A program made the translations under genes and the position numbers. Shown piece after piece: positions 6,215 to 6,681 of a stretch of DNA of 6,681 nucleotides (the first letter of the stretch is position 1; every line of letters starts with the position of its first letter). The notes under the pieces were generated by a model. The model was given only the letters and a program-made list of their open reading frames with translations, was not told where the DNA came from and ran no database searches. Source of the DNA: an uncultured Eubacterium sp. GTDB lineage: Bacteria; Bacillota; Clostridia; Lachnospirales; Lachnospiraceae. The stretch spans positions 1 to 6,681 of the forward strand of contig NZ_CALGRE010000016.1 in the NCBI RefSeq assembly GCF_937958975.1, written 5' to 3'.

Positions 6215-6681
6215 TTAACAATCATATCCTTTTTCTGCCAAGTCCTCTGCTGAAAATGCCTCACTGATTGCAGTATTCGCAGGAACCATTGGAAATACCT
6301 TGTCATCCTGGTCAATCTGTGCATCAATTACACAAGGAATATTTAACTGAATAGCTTCCTTTAATGCTTCTTCAAATTCCGCTACTGTAGTAACACGATA
6401 AGCCTTTGCGCCCATTCCTTCAGCAATCTTAACAAAATCAACTCCATCATTCAGAACTGTGTTTGAATATCTCTTACCATAGAACAATGTCTGCCACTGT
6501 CTAACCATTCCTAAAACGTGGTTGTTAATAACAATCTGGATAATTGGAATATTATATCTTGTCGCTGTAGCAATCTCATTCATGTTCATTCTAAAACATC
6601 CATCACCGGCAATATTTACAACTATCTTATCTTTATTGCCCATTTTGGAACCGATACAGGCACCAACACCATATCCCATTG
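6215..6681 (-). CDS. ilvB: Acetolactate synthase large subunit, C-terminal part (cut by window edge)
   Basis: Partial gene: about 155 C-terminal residues of a protein normally near 550-570, continuing beyond the right edge. The enzyme uses thiamine diphosphate and FAD to condense pyruvate to acetolactate, or pyruvate with 2-ketobutyrate, the first common step of valine, leucine and isoleucine synthesis. Visible here are MGYGVGA, then GDGCFRMNMNEI, with the ThDP/Mg motif running from GDG to the NN of VINNHVLGM. MVRQWQ carries the conserved Trp of the substrate channel. The end, VFPMVPANTAISE, is typical of the anabolic large subunit rather than the catabolic AlsS type. The in-frame ATG near 6679 is internal, not the true start. 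No ilvN small-subunit gene follows; the next gene is serC. The symbol is by family, as paralogs cannot be separated from a fragment. Confidence 0.93.
   Translation of the reverse strand, partial: MGYGVGACIGSKMGNKDKIVVNIAGDGCFRMNMNEIATATRYNIPIIQIVINNHVLGMVRQWQTLFYGKRYSNTVLNDGVDFVKIAEGMGAKAYRVTTVAEFEEALKEAIQLNIPCVIDAQIDQDDKVFPMVPANTAISEAFSAEDLAEKGYDC

Noticed and set aside
6201..6219. Imperfect inverted repeat overlapping the stop of the acetolactate synthase gene, considered as a terminator
   Set aside because: Short stem with a mismatch and no T-run on the minus strand, so intrinsic termination is unlikely.

Overview
The window is AT-rich bacterial DNA. Its proteins look like those of low-GC Gram-positive Clostridia, most likely a Lachnospiraceae-type gut anaerobe. 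This rests on remembered similarity of the short ACT-domain SerA, the NRCH-type secreted nuclease with a C-terminal Cys-rich domain, and a 132-residue conserved hypothetical; no search was run. Shine-Dalgarno sites are AGGAGG-like and the best promoter candidates are SigA-like, several with an extended -10.

Layout. Positions 1-160 are non-coding: two adjacent hairpins (2-41 and 46-70), then a good promoter (93-121) and a short leader for argH (161-1531, plus strand). argH ends at a strong hairpin (1539-1576) that probably terminates transcription from both sides, because everything else is on the minus strand and converges on it. Reading that strand from the right edge: the C-terminal part of an acetolactate synthase large subunit (6215-6681, cut by the window), serC (5056-6141), serA (3850-5013), an MscS-type channel (2891-3769), a 132-residue protein of unknown function (2488-2886), and a lipoprotein-type DNA/RNA non-specific nuclease (1605-2495).

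How they work together. ilvB-type, serC and serA are amino-acid biosynthesis genes: branched-chain amino acids, then the first two steps of serine synthesis from 3-phosphoglycerate. argH is the last step of arginine synthesis and stands alone. The mscS, 132-residue and nuclease genes form a tight second block, with a 4-bp gap and then an 8-bp overlap. It is set off from serA by a hairpin and a likely promoter, so it is probably its own transcription unit that may also receive readthrough from serA. No gene is visibly broken, and no tRNA, rRNA, CRISPR array or insertion sequence was seen. There is no intergenic stretch over 300 bp.

Nothing here is clearly a new system. The points most worth checking are the coupled mscS / unknown / secreted-nuclease block, the SerA active site that lacks the usual glutamate, the 5'-end hairpin in front of mscS, and the paired hairpins at the left edge.
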